Below, piece by piece: positions 43,013-52,431 of a stretch of 64,000 nucleotides of DNA (position 1 is the first letter of the stretch; the number at the start of each line of letters is the position of its first letter). The stretch spans positions 577,978 to 641,977 of the forward strand of contig DATHXC010000004.1 of assembly GCA_035459965.1 (NCBI GenBank), read 5' to 3'. The position numbers were made by a program, and so were the translations under genes. The stretch is from DATHXC01 sp035459965 (GTDB taxonomy: Bacteria; Pseudomonadota; Gammaproteobacteria; Burkholderiales; Methylophilaceae). The notes beneath the pieces were generated by a model. The model saw only the letters and a program-made list of their open reading frames with translations, was not told the DNA's origin and did no database searches.

Positions 43013-44083
43013 TTACCAGCCATATCCCACTGTGAACAGTAATATCGAGTCAGCCCTCTTGCGGCCGGGTGAAGGGCTGTTATCCCAGTTGTAGTTGAAT
43101 TGCGTCGATGCGTTCATGTTGAACAATAATGGGAAACGCAACCCTGTCTTTGAGAAAAATAGCATATGACTGGTATCCTGAAAGCCCACCAACGCTTCGT
43201 GCTCATGAAAGAACTTGGCGCGACCTTTATAGACTAGCTGATCGTATTTGATCGCCCACCGGGTGCCCGGGTAATTGTCATCGTCAGATACTTCTTCGTT
43301 GCCCTCCGCAGGATAGTACTTCTCACTAATGTAGTTCAAGCCGCCTTCGAGTGACAGATTGCGCTCTGGTGATTCAAATACCTGGTAACCGCTACCAGCA
43401 CCCACGACTGTACGCAGGCGTAAATCCCTGAACCGGTCATTCTCCATCGAGCCATTCACATAGCCATACCATTGCCTGGTAAAGAATCGGTCATATTTGC
43501 CGTAGCCGCGACTGTTGAACTGGGTATTACGCCCCCTGTCCTCAACCCGGTTGAACAGGCCTCCCACCGTATAACGATTATTCAATGTACGCACGATGCT
43601 TTCACCATCGAATCTCAGGGCTTTGGTTTCGTTATTACCGTTGGTCAGTGTGCCACCCGCGTTGATATTGCCTGTCCAACGCATGCCTTCTCCCGTCAGG
43701 TCGGGAGTGGGGTTGATGTAGCGGGTGTTGGTCAGGTCAAAGTCTTTTTTTTCGTCCTGCTTGGGGAGCTGTATTTTGGCAACGCCCGGTTGTGCTTCCA
43801 CCAGCTCACCTTTGATATTGGAGCCATCGGTCAGCACTACTTGCACAGGCTTGCTGGACTTAAGCGTTTCTACTTCTGCCCACTGGATGTTGATTTCGCC
43901 CGCGTAAGATGTCCTGAATACGATGGTGGATGTTTCTTTCTTGACGATGTCCCCAGTAATGACGTCCCCATTTTTCATACGTATTTCATCTGCCAACGCC
44001 AAATGGCTGATGCAGGCAAAAGCCAGAAAAGTGGTGGTCAATATGGCAGCGGGTAATATCGCGCTGATTCTTTTTAATGGCAT
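43013..44083 (-). CDS. DUF481 outer-membrane protein (YdiY-like)
   Basis: This 356-aa exported protein has a signal peptide (ILTTTFLAFACISHLALA), an N-terminal soluble segment of about 100 residues (DEIRMKNGDVITGDIVKKE, a small beta domain repeated as VVLTDGSNIKGELV), and a C-terminal DUF481 barrel. The barrel starts at WTGNINAGGTLTNGNNETK and ends ...ILLFTVGYGW with a C-terminal aromatic. DUF481 proteins are called salt-stress-induced outer-membrane proteins. It follows the pst terminator in the same orientation but is a separate unit. Confidence 0.82.
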   Translation of the reverse strand: MPLKRISAILPAAILTTTFLAFACISHLALADEIRMKNGDVITGDIVKKETSTIVFRTSYAGEINIQWAEVETLKSSKPVQVVLTDGSNIKGELVEAQPGVAKIQLPKQDEKKDFDLTNTRYINPTPDLTGEGMRWTGNINAGGTLTNGNNETKALRFDGESIVRTLNNRYTVGGLFNRVEDRGRNTQFNSRGYGKYDRFFTRQWYGYVNGSMENDRFRDLRLRTVVGAGSGYQVFESPERNLSLEGGLNYISEKYYPAEGNEEVSDDDNYPGTRWAIKYDQLVYKGRAKFFHEHEALVGFQDTSHMLFFSKTGLRFPLLFNMNASTQFNYNWDNSPSPGRKRADSILLFTVGYGW

Positions 44084-44360
44084 AAGCGACTCCCTGACAA
44101 AATGTCTCCCCGGAATTCAGATCAAATTAGAAGCACATATCGCAGTGCAAGATGGTATTTAGTATTGCCAGCTAATCAAGCTAATAGCTGACAATTTTTT
44201 GATGAAGCTCAGTGTGCATCAACTCATGTATCAAGCCATGATGTAAGTCTGACCTTAAGTATACAGAGTGACATTCTTGAAAACTAAAAATTCACTGTTT
44301 TTTTAGAATGCGTGTTTTTGCAAATGCCTGTCAAGGCTTACCACAATAAAAGTGGCTTGT
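44084..44360. other. gene-free region before the DUF481 gene
   Basis: This is AT-rich and must carry the DUF481 promoter. A short CCAC...GTGG stem lies at its right edge next to the pst terminator. I find no Pho repeat with 11-bp spacing and no RNA gene. Confidence 0.3.
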
Positions 44361-44407
44361 TTCAAGCAATAAAAAGGCCGGAATTTCCGGCCTTTTTATT
44401 GCTTGAA
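44361..44407. terminator. 47-bp perfect palindrome, terminator of the pst operon
   Basis: The two 23-nt arms (left arm beginning TTCAAGCAAT and ending GGCCGGAA) are exactly complementary around a single central T. The GC core AAGGCCGGAATTTCCGGCCTT is flanked by A and T runs, so it works as a rho-independent terminator in either direction. It starts 14 bp after the pstB stop. Confidence 0.88.
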
Positions 44408-44420
44408 CTGGTTTAAAAAC

Positions 44421-45200
44421 TTAACCAAACTTGCCTGTGATGTAGTCTTCAGTTTCCTTGCGTGACGGGTTGGTAAAAATCCTGTCAGTATCGTCGTACT
44501 CAATCAGGTCACCCAGGTACATATAAGCGGTGTAATCAGAGATGCGAGCAGCCTGTTGCATGTTGTGGGTGACTACAAGGATTGTCAGCTTGTTGCGTAA
44601 CTCAGACATCAGTTCTTCGATGTTGGCGGTAGCGATAGGGTCAAGCGCTGAAGTCGGTTCGTCAAACAACATGATCTCAGGGTCTGTTGCCAGGGCACGC
44701 GCAATACACAGGCGTTGTTGCTGGCCGCCAGAAAGGTTAAAGGCCAGATCTTGCAGCCTGTCTTTTACTTCGCCCCAGATCGCAGCGCCTTTGAGTGCTT
44801 CTTCTACCTTGTCATCCAGCACGCGCTTGTTGTTCTCCCCACGTACACGCAGGCCGTAAGCCACGTTTTCGTAGATTGACTTGGGAAATGGATTTGGCTT
44901 CTGGAACACCATGCTGATGCGCATGCGTACTTCGATAGGGTCCACACCATCGGCCAGGATGTTGGTGTTATCCGGGTGCATGACGATCTGGCCATCGTAC
45001 TTGTTGCCTGGGTACAGGTCATGCATGCGGTTAAAGCAGCGCAGGAATGTCGATTTACCACAGCCTGATGGTCCGATCAGTGCGGTGATTTTCTTTTCAT
45101 ATAAAGGCATGCTGATGCCTTTAAGCGCTTTATTGCCGCCATTATAAAAGAAGCTCAAGTCACGAGATTCGGCTTTGATGGGGGTTGTTGCAGTAACCAT
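44421..45200 (-). CDS. pstB: phosphate ABC transporter ATP-binding protein
   Basis: This 259-aa ATPase of the high-affinity phosphate importer has Walker A GPSGCGKST near residue 43 and LSGGQQQRLCIARALA, the ABC signature, near 155. Walker B IMLFDEPTSALD follows, with the H-loop VVTHNMQQAARISDYTA. FFYNGGNKALKGI and DPIEVRMRISMVFQKPNPFP are PstB-specific. It is last in pstSCAB; phoU is not next to it. Confidence 0.97.
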   Translation of the reverse strand: MVTATTPIKAESRDLSFFYNGGNKALKGISMPLYEKKITALIGPSGCGKSTFLRCFNRMHDLYPGNKYDGQIVMHPDNTNILADGVDPIEVRMRISMVFQKPNPFPKSIYENVAYGLRVRGENNKRVLDDKVEEALKGAAIWGEVKDRLQDLAFNLSGGQQQRLCIARALATDPEIMLFDEPTSALDPIATANIEELMSELRNKLTILVVTHNMQQAARISDYTAYMYLGDLIEYDDTDRIFTNPSRKETEDYITGKFG

Positions 45201-45270
45201 TAGATATTCCCTAATTTTTTAATTTAATATTTACGAGTACTAAATAATTGCTAAAACTGGTTTTCCAGTA

Positions 45271-46248
45271 CTACCACTTAATATTTTTACGAATCTTGTA
45301 ACGCAGGTAGATCGCAGTGCCATTCATCAGCAGGGTGACCATGATAATGATGGCGCCAGTGGCAGCAGCATTGACATGGAAAGCATGGTCAGGACGTGAC
45401 AGCCAGCTGAACATCTGGATAGGCAGTACAGTAAAACCTGAGCTCAGCCATTCGAAATTGAGGAATGGCGGTTCCGTTGTAATCGGGCTTGGTGGCAGGA
45501 AGGCGATAAAGGTCAGTGCGCCAATGGTAATAATCGGGGCTGTTTCACCCAGCGCACGCGCCATACCAATGATCACGCCAGTCAGGATGCCGCCATATGA
45601 ATACTTGAGTACATGGTCTGAGCACACTTGCCATTTGGTGGCGCCAACTGCATAAGCCGCTTCGCGAATGGCGACTGGGATGCCACGAATAGCCTCACGG
45701 GTCGCTACAATAACAATCGGCAAGATCAGCAGGCCAAGGGTAAGGCCTGCAGTCACAATGCTTTGTCCAAGGTCCAAGGCATATACAAACAGGCCCAATG
45801 CCAGCAAACCGTAAACGATTGATGGTACGCCAGCCAGATTGGTGACGTTGATTTCGATAATGTCCGAAAACCAGTTCTTGGGCGCGTACTCTTCCAAGTA
45901 AATGCCAGCAGCAACACCCATTGGTACTGCGGAGATAAATGTGACTGCCATCACCAGCAATGAACCCACCCATGCAGATAATAAACCTGCCTGGCCAGCC
46001 CGACGTGATGGGAAATTGGTGAGGAACTCGCTATTGAAGCGTGGATAACCATCCATCACCAAGTCTATAAACAGAGTTAGCAGGGTCACCAAGCCAATCA
46101 TGATCGCCAATAAGCCAAGCAGAGAGAAGAGGTAGTCATTCAGCTTGTGGCGCTTAATCATTGCGCGCACTTCGTCCAGGTTCTTCAGTACCGAAGCCTG
46201 ACTAGTCATCGCTAGTTCTGCATTATTATTTTCTTGAGTCTGGGCCAT
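45271..46248 (-). CDS. pstA: phosphate ABC transporter permease PstA
   Basis: An inner-membrane permease with six spans after a hydrophilic N-terminus. The binding-protein-dependent permease (EAA) loop is EAIRGIPVAIREAAYAVGATKWQ-like near residue 200, followed by ...MARALGETAPI. The ATG at 46248, one base after the pstC stop, has GAGG upstream. The open frame extends five codons further to 46263, overlapping pstC, which I consider less likely. The gene is longer at the N-terminus than E. coli PstA (about 325 versus 296 aa). Confidence 0.95.
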   Translation of the reverse strand: MAQTQENNNAELAMTSQASVLKNLDEVRAMIKRHKLNDYLFSLLGLLAIMIGLVTLLTLFIDLVMDGYPRFNSEFLTNFPSRRAGQAGLLSAWVGSLLVMAVTFISAVPMGVAAGIYLEEYAPKNWFSDIIEINVTNLAGVPSIVYGLLALGLFVYALDLGQSIVTAGLTLGLLILPIVIVATREAIRGIPVAIREAAYAVGATKWQVCSDHVLKYSYGGILTGVIIGMARALGETAPIITIGALTFIAFLPPSPITTEPPFLNFEWLSSGFTVLPIQMFSWLSRPDHAFHVNAAATGAIIIMVTLLMNGTAIYLRYKIRKNIKW

Positions 46249-46249
46249 T

Positions 46250-47197
46250 TTAGTAAACCTCACGGAATTTCTTGCGGGCCATATGACCTAGCACGTTAAA
46301 GAATAGGGTCATGATCATTAAGACCAGACCAGCGGCAAAGATACTTTGATAACCAATGCTGCCATGTGGCAGGTCGCCCATCGCCACTTGCACGATGTAG
46401 GCAGTGATTGTAGCGGCACCTTCCATTGGGTTGAATGTCAGGTTAGGTTGCTGACCCGCAGCCAATGCCACCACCATGGTTTCACCCACAGCACGGGAGA
46501 TGCCCAGAATGTAGGCGGCAATGATGCCGGAAATCGCCGCTGGTGTGACCACACGCACTGCAGTCTGGAAGCGGGTAGCACCCATGGCATATGAGCCTTC
46601 ACGCATGCTCATTGGCACGGAGCGCATGGCATCTTCAGATACCGAAGCGATGTAAGGAATAATCATGATACCCATGACAATACCCGGTCCAAGCATGTTG
46701 AAACTGGGCAGTTCAGGGAAGATTTTTTGCAGCATTGGTGTGACAAACAGCAAGGCAAAGTATCCAAACACTACGGTTGGCACGCCAACTAACAGCTCTA
46801 GTATTGGTTTTACAATTTCACGAGTCTTGTGTGATGCAAATTCTGACAGATAGATAGCACCTACTGTCCCAATCGGGATGGCCACGGCCAGTGCGATAAA
46901 GGAGGTAGTCAGGGTGCCGGTCACTAGTGGCAATATGCCGTAGTGAGCGTCTTCAAATAAAGGTGTCCATTGCGTGTCTGTGAGGAACTCGACGATGGAG
47001 ACATGTTCAAAAAATCCCAGTGACTCATAAATCAAGATACTGACGATCGATAATGTAGTGGCTACCGCAGACAACGCAGCAAGCATCAGGATAAATTCGA
47101 TAATACGTTCACGAATGTTGCGTTTGACGTTCTTCGCCAAGCGTTTGCTGATAGTCATTTCCATAGGATTTGGTAGCACTTGAGTAGCCGTATTCAT
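46250..47197 (-). CDS. pstC: phosphate ABC transporter permease PstC
   Basis: This 315-aa inner-membrane permease with six spans pairs with PstA to form the phosphate channel. The EAA-type segment AMRSVPMSMREGSYAMGATR is near residue 195, and ILGISRAVGETMVVALAAG near 235 holds the conserved Arg and Glu of PstC. An N-terminal basic stretch (KRLAKNVKRNIRERI) precedes the first helix. It lies 87 bp after pstS. Confidence 0.96.
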   Translation of the reverse strand: MNTATQVLPNPMEMTISKRLAKNVKRNIRERIIEFILMLAALSAVATTLSIVSILIYESLGFFEHVSIVEFLTDTQWTPLFEDAHYGILPLVTGTLTTSFIALAVAIPIGTVGAIYLSEFASHKTREIVKPILELLVGVPTVVFGYFALLFVTPMLQKIFPELPSFNMLGPGIVMGIMIIPYIASVSEDAMRSVPMSMREGSYAMGATRFQTAVRVVTPAAISGIIAAYILGISRAVGETMVVALAAGQQPNLTFNPMEGAATITAYIVQVAMGDLPHGSIGYQSIFAAGLVLMIMTLFFNVLGHMARKKFREVY

Positions 47198-47284
47198 GTT
47201 TATTTAGACCCCAGCATTGTAGCCGAATTGGTGGGATTAATGCGATAAGGGGAGCCGCAACTGACGGCTCCCCGCTATCACTCT

Positions 47285-48283
47285 TTACTTAATGCGATTC
47301 AATAACTCTTCGATCTTAACGCCGACTTCTGGAACGCCACCAAAGCCTGAACCCGGCTTCAATGCTTTCCAGTGCGCTGTTACCGCGGCATATTCATGCG
47401 CTGGTAAAGCTACGTATTTAACTTCCTTAACCAGTTTTGGAGCATTGGCCAGGTAGTAGTCTACGAAGGCCTTGATTTCAGGCTTGAATGCAGCAGAAGT
47501 TGCATTCACATAGATGAATAATGGGCGGGCAAGTGGTTGGTAAGTACCATCCTGAACTGTTGCAGGTGAAGGCAGAATGCCAGTGGTTTTCCCTGTGGCA
47601 ATGATAGGCACAGCTTTCAGCTTGTCCTGGTTTTCTTCGTAATAGGCATAACCGAAGTAGCCCAATGCGCCAGCATCACCAGCTACACCGTTAACCAGTA
47701 CATTGTCATCTTCAGAGGCAGTAAAGTCGCCACGGCTTGATTTAGCCTTGCCTACGATAGCTTCTGTGAAATAGTCAAAAGTACCAGAGTCAGCACCTGG
47801 GCCAAACAGCTTCAAAGGCTTATCAGGGAAAGATGGGTCGATTTGCTTCCATGATTTAACACTGCCTTGCGCAGCAGGAGCCCACATTTTGTTGAGTTGT
47901 GCGACTGTCAGGCTTTTTACCCAGTCATTCTTTGGGCTGACAGCGACAGTGAGTGCATCGTAAGCAATCGGTAATTCAATATATTGAATACCGGCTTCTT
48001 TACAGATATCGATTTCTTTTTGCAGGATAGGGCGTGACGCATCAGAGATGTCAGTCTCACCACGGCAGAACTTCTTGAAACCACCGCCAGTACCAGAGAT
48101 ACCCACAGTAACCTTGATGCCTTTGGCTTTCTGGAAATCTTCAGCGACTGCTTCAGTAATTGGGTAAACCGTACTTGAACCGTCAATTTTGACGATCTTA
48201 TCGGCCGCCTGTGCATTCGGCACAGCCAGTGTGGCAGCAACAATTGCTGCCAGACCTAGTGTTTTGACAAACTTGGATTGCAT
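47285..48283 (-). CDS. pstS: periplasmic phosphate-binding protein PstS
   Basis: This substrate-binding protein delivers phosphate to PstCA. From the ATG at 48283 (GGAGG just upstream) it has a signal peptide VKTLGLAAIVAATLAVPNAQA. The mature domain starts with the phosphate-loop KIDGSSTVYPITEAVAEDF, followed by GISGTGGGFKKFCRGETDISDASRP, the core PstS signature, and GPGADSGTFDYF near residue 160. The in-frame start at 48337 would place 18 residues before the signal peptide and is rejected. A Pho box lies 91 bp upstream. Confidence 0.96.
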   Translation of the reverse strand: MQSKFVKTLGLAAIVAATLAVPNAQAADKIVKIDGSSTVYPITEAVAEDFQKAKGIKVTVGISGTGGGFKKFCRGETDISDASRPILQKEIDICKEAGIQYIELPIAYDALTVAVSPKNDWVKSLTVAQLNKMWAPAAQGSVKSWKQIDPSFPDKPLKLFGPGADSGTFDYFTEAIVGKAKSSRGDFTASEDDNVLVNGVAGDAGALGYFGYAYYEENQDKLKAVPIIATGKTTGILPSPATVQDGTYQPLARPLFIYVNATSAAFKPEIKAFVDYYLANAPKLVKEVKYVALPAHEYAAVTAHWKALKPGSGFGGVPEVGVKIEELLNRIK

Positions 48284-48373
48284 ACAACCTCCATCAGTTA
48301 AAAAAAGTATTCGTGTGTGCAGCCCAGAGTTTTTCATCTGTTTGCAACGTAATGTGAACTTTAACGTTCAAAT

Positions 48374-48391
48374 ATTACAAGTTTGTGACAA
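48374..48391 (-). promoter_or_regulatory. Pho box upstream of pstS
   Basis: On the minus strand TTGTCAC-AAAC-TTGTAAT gives two 7-mers 11 bp apart, in the orientation of pstS and about 90 bp before its ATG. Confidence 0.65.
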
Positions 48392-48544
48392 ACATTGCGA
48401 AAGCTATATTTTCTGTCATAAAAGGATCTCAACCATAACTGGCATTAAGCTAAAGTCTTAGCTAGGTGGCGGCCTTACAAGTCCTCATATATATGCTTTG
48501 ATGTATAATTTCGTTTTTGGATTTTGCATGGTCGGATCGTAGTA

Positions 48545-49649
48545 ATGGAAGCAGAACAACTCAATCAAATCAGTCACCGCTTTGTCGATCTGGCAGAGCG
48601 CAACCATGCCCTTCGGGGGTATCTTTGACTTTGAAACCAAGCAGCAACGCCTGGAAGAAGTCAGTCAGCTTTTAGAAGACCCCAGTGTCTGGAACGATAA
48701 CGAACGCTCACAAAAGCTAGGTAAGGAAAAACGTGAGCTGGAGTTGATCGTCAAATCATTGACGGAAGTCGAAACCGGCTTGCGTGATGGCCGTGAACTG
48801 TTTGAAATGGCGCGTGATGAAAATGATGACGATACCTTATTAGGCGTACTGGCTGATAGCGAGGTGCTAGAAAAGCGCGTGGCCGAAATGGAGTTCCGGC
48901 GCATGTTTTCAGGGCAGATGGATCCGAATAACTGTTTTATCGAGTTTCAGTCTGGCAGTGGCGGCACTGAAGCGCAGGATTGGGCCGGCATGTTATTCCG
49001 CATGTATTTGCGCTACTGCGAGCGCAAAGGCTTTAAGGTGGAAGTGCTGGAAGAATCTGAGGGCGATATTGCAGGCATCAAGGGCGCCTCTATTAAAGTC
49101 TCTGGTGATTATGCTTACGGCACATTGCGCACAGAGAGTGGTGTGCACCGGTTAGTTCGCAAATCACCATTCGATTCAAACGCCAAACGCCATACCTCGT
49201 TTGCCAGCGTGCAGATATTTCCTGAAGTGGACGATTCCATCGAGATCGACATCAATCCGGCCGATCTGCGGGTGGATACCTATCGCGCCAGTGGTGCTGG
49301 CGGACAGCACATCAACAAGACCGATTCTGCCGTGCGCATTACCCACATTCCCACCAATACCGTGGTGCAATGCCAGAACGACCGATCCCAGCACCGTAAC
49401 CGTGCTGAAGCAATGAATATGCTGAAAGCGCAGCTCTATGCGCTGGAGCTGCGCAAGCGCAATGAAGAAAAGCAGGCACTAGAAGACTCCAAGACCGACA
49501 TCGGCTGGGGTCACCAGATCCGCAGTTATGTGCTGGACCAGTCGCGTATCAAGGATTTGCGCACCAATGTAGAAATCGGCAATACCCAGGGCGTGCTGGA
49601 TGGCGACCTTGACCCATTTATATCTGAAAGTTTGAAGCAGGGAGTATGA
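48545..49649 (+). CDS. prfB: peptide chain release factor 2, programmed +1 frameshift
   Basis: RF2 recognises UAA and UGA stops. The first 27 codons from ATG 48545 (starting MEAEQLNQISHRF and ending RNHALRGYL) reach an in-frame TGA at 48626. Translation continues in the +1 frame with DFETKQQRLEE. The site CGGGGGTATCTTTGAC is the classical RF2 autoregulatory slip: a Shine-Dalgarno-like GGGGG, CTT in the P site and TGA-C. The joined product is 367 aa. GAGGQHINKTDSAVRITH carries the catalytic GGQ near residue 250. A start at 48582 in the second frame would remove the conserved N-terminal helix, so the frameshift reading is preferred. lysS overlaps its stop. Confidence 0.96.
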
Positions 49650-51166
49650 GCGTGAGTGAGACACAAAACCCAACCGAGAGTTTGCCCGTGGATGAAAACC
49701 ATGTGATCGCCGAGCGTCGCGAGAAGCTCAAGGCCATTCGTGCCAATGGTGTAGCGTTTCCCAATGACTTCAAGCCCAAGCATCTGGCTGCAGATTTACA
49801 TGGGCACTATGGCTTGAAAGAGAATGAAGTGCTGGATCCGCTTGCCATCCACGTGCAACTGGCTGGCCGTATGATGCTGAAGCGCGTGATGGGTAAGGCG
49901 AGTTTTGCCACAGTGCAGGATCGTACCGGTCGTATCCAGCTGTTCATTTCCAAGGAAGCTATTGGTGAGGAGATCTATGATGCATTCAAGCACTGGGATC
50001 TGGGTGACATCGTTGCGGCCAAGGGTGTGCTGTTCAAGACCAAAACCGGTGAATTGTCGGTCAAGGTCAGTGAATTACGCTTGCTGACAAAATCATTGCG
50101 TCCGCTTCCTGAGAAATTCCATGGCCTTGCTGACCAGGAAACCAAATATCGCCAGCGCTATGTTGACCTGATTGTGTCGGAAGATACCCGTAAAACCTTT
50201 ATGGCGCGTAGCCGCATCGTGGCGGCAATTCGTAGCTTCATGCTGCAAAACGAGTTTCTCGAGGTGGAAACGCCCATGTTGCATCCTATCCCGGGCGGCG
50301 CATCAGCCAAGCCTTTCAAGACGCACCATAATGCGCTGGATATGGAAATGACATTGCGCATTGCGCCAGAGCTTTATCTTAAGCGCCTAGTGGTAGGTGG
50401 TTTCGAGCGTGTGTTCGAAATCAACCGTAATTTCCGTAATGAAGGCTTATCGGTACGCCATAACCCGGAATTCACCATGATGGAGTTTTATGCGGCCTAC
50501 ACTGATTACCAGTGGCTCATGGATTTCACCGAAAACTGTATACGCGCTGCTGCTATTGCCTCATGCGGAACTGCTGTGCTGGAGTATCAAGGCCGTGCAC
50601 TGGATTTAAGCCGGCCGTTCCAGCGTCTGACCATTGTTGGCGCCATCCAGAAATATGCACCGCAATATAGTTTGGAGCAGCTGAAAGACGATGAATTTAT
50701 CCGAACAGAGTTGCTGAAATTTGGCGTCAAGGCCTTTGAGCATGTGGGCCTGGGTGCATTGCAACTTTCCCTGTTTGAAGAAACCGCTGAAAGTCAGCTA
50801 TGGGAACCTACTTATATTATTGATTATCCAGTAGAGACCTCGCCATTGGCGCGGGCTTCCGATGCCAACCCTGAGATCACCGAACGCTTTGAGCTGTTTG
50901 TTACAGGCAGGGAAATTGCCAATGGATTCTCTGAGCTGAATGATGCAGAAGACCAATCGGCGCGCTTCCTGGCGCAAGTGGCAGCCAAAGAAGCGGGTGA
51001 TGATGAAGCCATGTATTACGATGCCGATTTTATTCGCGCGCTGGAATACGGCATGCCCCCTACTGGTGGCTGCGGTATCGGCATTGATCGCCTGGTGATG
51101 TTGCTGACAGACAGCGCCAGCATCCGGGATGTCATTCTGTTCCCGCATATGCGCAACGAGTCCTGA
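49646..51166 (+). CDS. lysS: lysyl-tRNA synthetase, class II
   Basis: This 506-aa enzyme charges tRNA-Lys. The N-terminal OB-fold anticodon domain covers residues about 60-165 (VQLAGRMMLKRVMGKASFA). The catalytic domain has motif 1 near 215 (EVETPMLHPIPGGASAKPF), motif 2 VFEINRNFRNEGLSVRHNPEF near 260 and motif 3 GCGIGIDRLVMLLTDS near 480. Its ATG overlaps the prfB TGA (ATGA), the usual prfB-lysS coupling. Confidence 0.97.
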   Translation: MSVSETQNPTESLPVDENHVIAERREKLKAIRANGVAFPNDFKPKHLAADLHGHYGLKENEVLDPLAIHVQLAGRMMLKRVMGKASFATVQDRTGRIQLFISKEAIGEEIYDAFKHWDLGDIVAAKGVLFKTKTGELSVKVSELRLLTKSLRPLPEKFHGLADQETKYRQRYVDLIVSEDTRKTFMARSRIVAAIRSFMLQNEFLEVETPMLHPIPGGASAKPFKTHHNALDMEMTLRIAPELYLKRLVVGGFERVFEINRNFRNEGLSVRHNPEFTMMEFYAAYTDYQWLMDFTENCIRAAAIASCGTAVLEYQGRALDLSRPFQRLTIVGAIQKYAPQYSLEQLKDDEFIRTELLKFGVKAFEHVGLGALQLSLFEETAESQLWEPTYIIDYPVETSPLARASDANPEITERFELFVTGREIANGFSELNDAEDQSARFLAQVAAKEAGDDEAMYYDADFIRALEYGMPPTGGCGIGIDRLVMLLTDSASIRDVILFPHMRNES

Positions 51167-51491
51167 TCTGTTTATTTAGCTTCCAGCGTTTAATATTTTA
51201 CAATCTCCAGTCCAACATAATGCCAATATGCTTTTCTTGGTGTTTTGTTGGGTGTGGACGACAGCACATTCCTCCAAGTAATCAAACAGGTATGGCCTTG
51301 AGTTAAAAATTCAGTCGTTTTTTGATGACAGTTTGATTACAAATACAACCCTTTCTCATAAGAGTATAATTCCTAACCATTTGATATATATTGATAAATG
51401 TGTAACGGCATAGTCGTTGCTAACCAGAGTTAAGCCGATACGAACGCATGCTGTTCGCACTCTTTTCTTATTGTTCTCAACGAGGTTAGCT
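51167..51491. other. gene-free region between lysS and the bactofilin gene
   Basis: About 325 bp, AT-rich towards the right. A TATAAT hexamer at 51365-51370 may be the bactofilin -10, but no -35 is at a suitable distance. An in-frame ATG at 51417 would extend the bactofilin by 25 residues that lack family character. Nothing else was recognised. Confidence 0.35.
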
Positions 51492-52130
51492 ATGCTCAAC
51501 AAACAAGGTCTTTTTACCCGCGGCACTTCAACAATCAATCAGCCAGCAAACAATCAATCAGCCGGTAGCCAATCAGCGCAAGGCCGTCCGGCAATCTCAC
51601 CATCTTCTGTCAGTTCGCTGACAGGCCAAAGCAAATCGGATGACCATTTTGTCATGCCAGGTCATCTGGCCGCCATAGAATCGGCGCATTCAACCTCGAC
51701 ATCTTTAACGCCGCCAGTTGCAGAAACCAAGCCTGTTGTTGAAGTAAAGGCCGCCACCGGTAGTCGCCTGATCGTCGGGCCGGATGTAAAGCTCAAAGGT
51801 GCAGAGATTGAAGATTGCGATACCTTGGTAGTAGAAGGGCGCGTGGAAGCGACAATGGATAGCCGGGTAATACAGATTGCCGAAAAGGGCGCATTTTCAG
51901 GCAAGGTTGGTATTGATGTCGCCGAGATATATGGCAAGTTTGATGGTGAGCTGACAGCGCGTGGCCAATTAATCATTCACTCTACAGGGCGAGTCAGCGG
52001 AAAAATCCGCTACGGGAAAATCTACATAGAAGAGGGCGGTGAGCTCTCTGGGGACATTGCCTCGATTAGTATTGATAGCGTTAAGTCCAACCCTTCACCG
52101 TTGCGTTCCAGCAACGCAGGCTCGGCTTAA
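51492..52130 (+). CDS. bactofilin family cytoskeletal protein
   Basis: This 212-aa protein has an unstructured Ser/Gln/Asn-rich N-terminus of about 90 residues and a single bactofilin (DUF583) domain built of short beta-helix turns: SRLIVGPDVKLKGAEIEDC, LVVEGRVEATMDSRVIQIAEKG-like, FSGKVGIDVAEIYGKFDGEL and SGKIRYGKIYIEEGGELSGDI. Bactofilins polymerise without nucleotide at the membrane and organise cell-wall or polysaccharide machinery. GAGG precedes the ATG at 51492. Confidence 0.85.
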   Translation: MLNKQGLFTRGTSTINQPANNQSAGSQSAQGRPAISPSSVSSLTGQSKSDDHFVMPGHLAAIESAHSTSTSLTPPVAETKPVVEVKAATGSRLIVGPDVKLKGAEIEDCDTLVVEGRVEATMDSRVIQIAEKGAFSGKVGIDVAEIYGKFDGELTARGQLIIHSTGRVSGKIRYGKIYIEEGGELSGDIASISIDSVKSNPSPLRSSNAGSA

Positions 52131-52344
52131 GAAGGTATTTGATAGCTATATTTTCTAGTTTTTAGTGGTTTTCTTTATATTGTTGGTTAGCCCTGAATTA
52201 GGGTTAACCAAACTGGGCTACTAAATCCCCAGTCTGTTTTAACGTATCTTGTGTAGACCGGTCTATATCCCCAAACTCTGAATCCTTAATATATCCCCAC
52301 AATTTTGTTGTTTTTACACAACACAACCATGACAAAATGATTAT

Positions 52345-52372
52345 TCGTCATGAAACTGTCATATTGCGTCAT
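52345..52372 (+). promoter_or_regulatory. Pho box upstream of the Porin_O_P gene
   Basis: TCGTCAT (52345) and CTGTCAT (52356) are 11 bp apart, and a third copy GCGTCAT starts at 52366, 10 bp on. The set ends 59 bp before the porin ATG. The 52131-52344 stretch before it shows nothing else. Confidence 0.72.
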
Positions 52373-52431
52373 CAAAATCACTCCCGTGTTGAAGGTTAAC
52401 CACCGAATTTTTTCTAACTGGGAGTTTGATG

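Noticed and set aside
43472..44056. 194-codon plus-strand frame
   Set aside because: It is antisense to the DUF481 gene, has no protein motifs and no ribosome-binding site; it is a shadow of the coding strand's codon bias.
48582..48626. prfB as a frameshifted pseudogene
   Set aside because: The stop is the known autoregulatory UGA of RF2 with intact slip elements.
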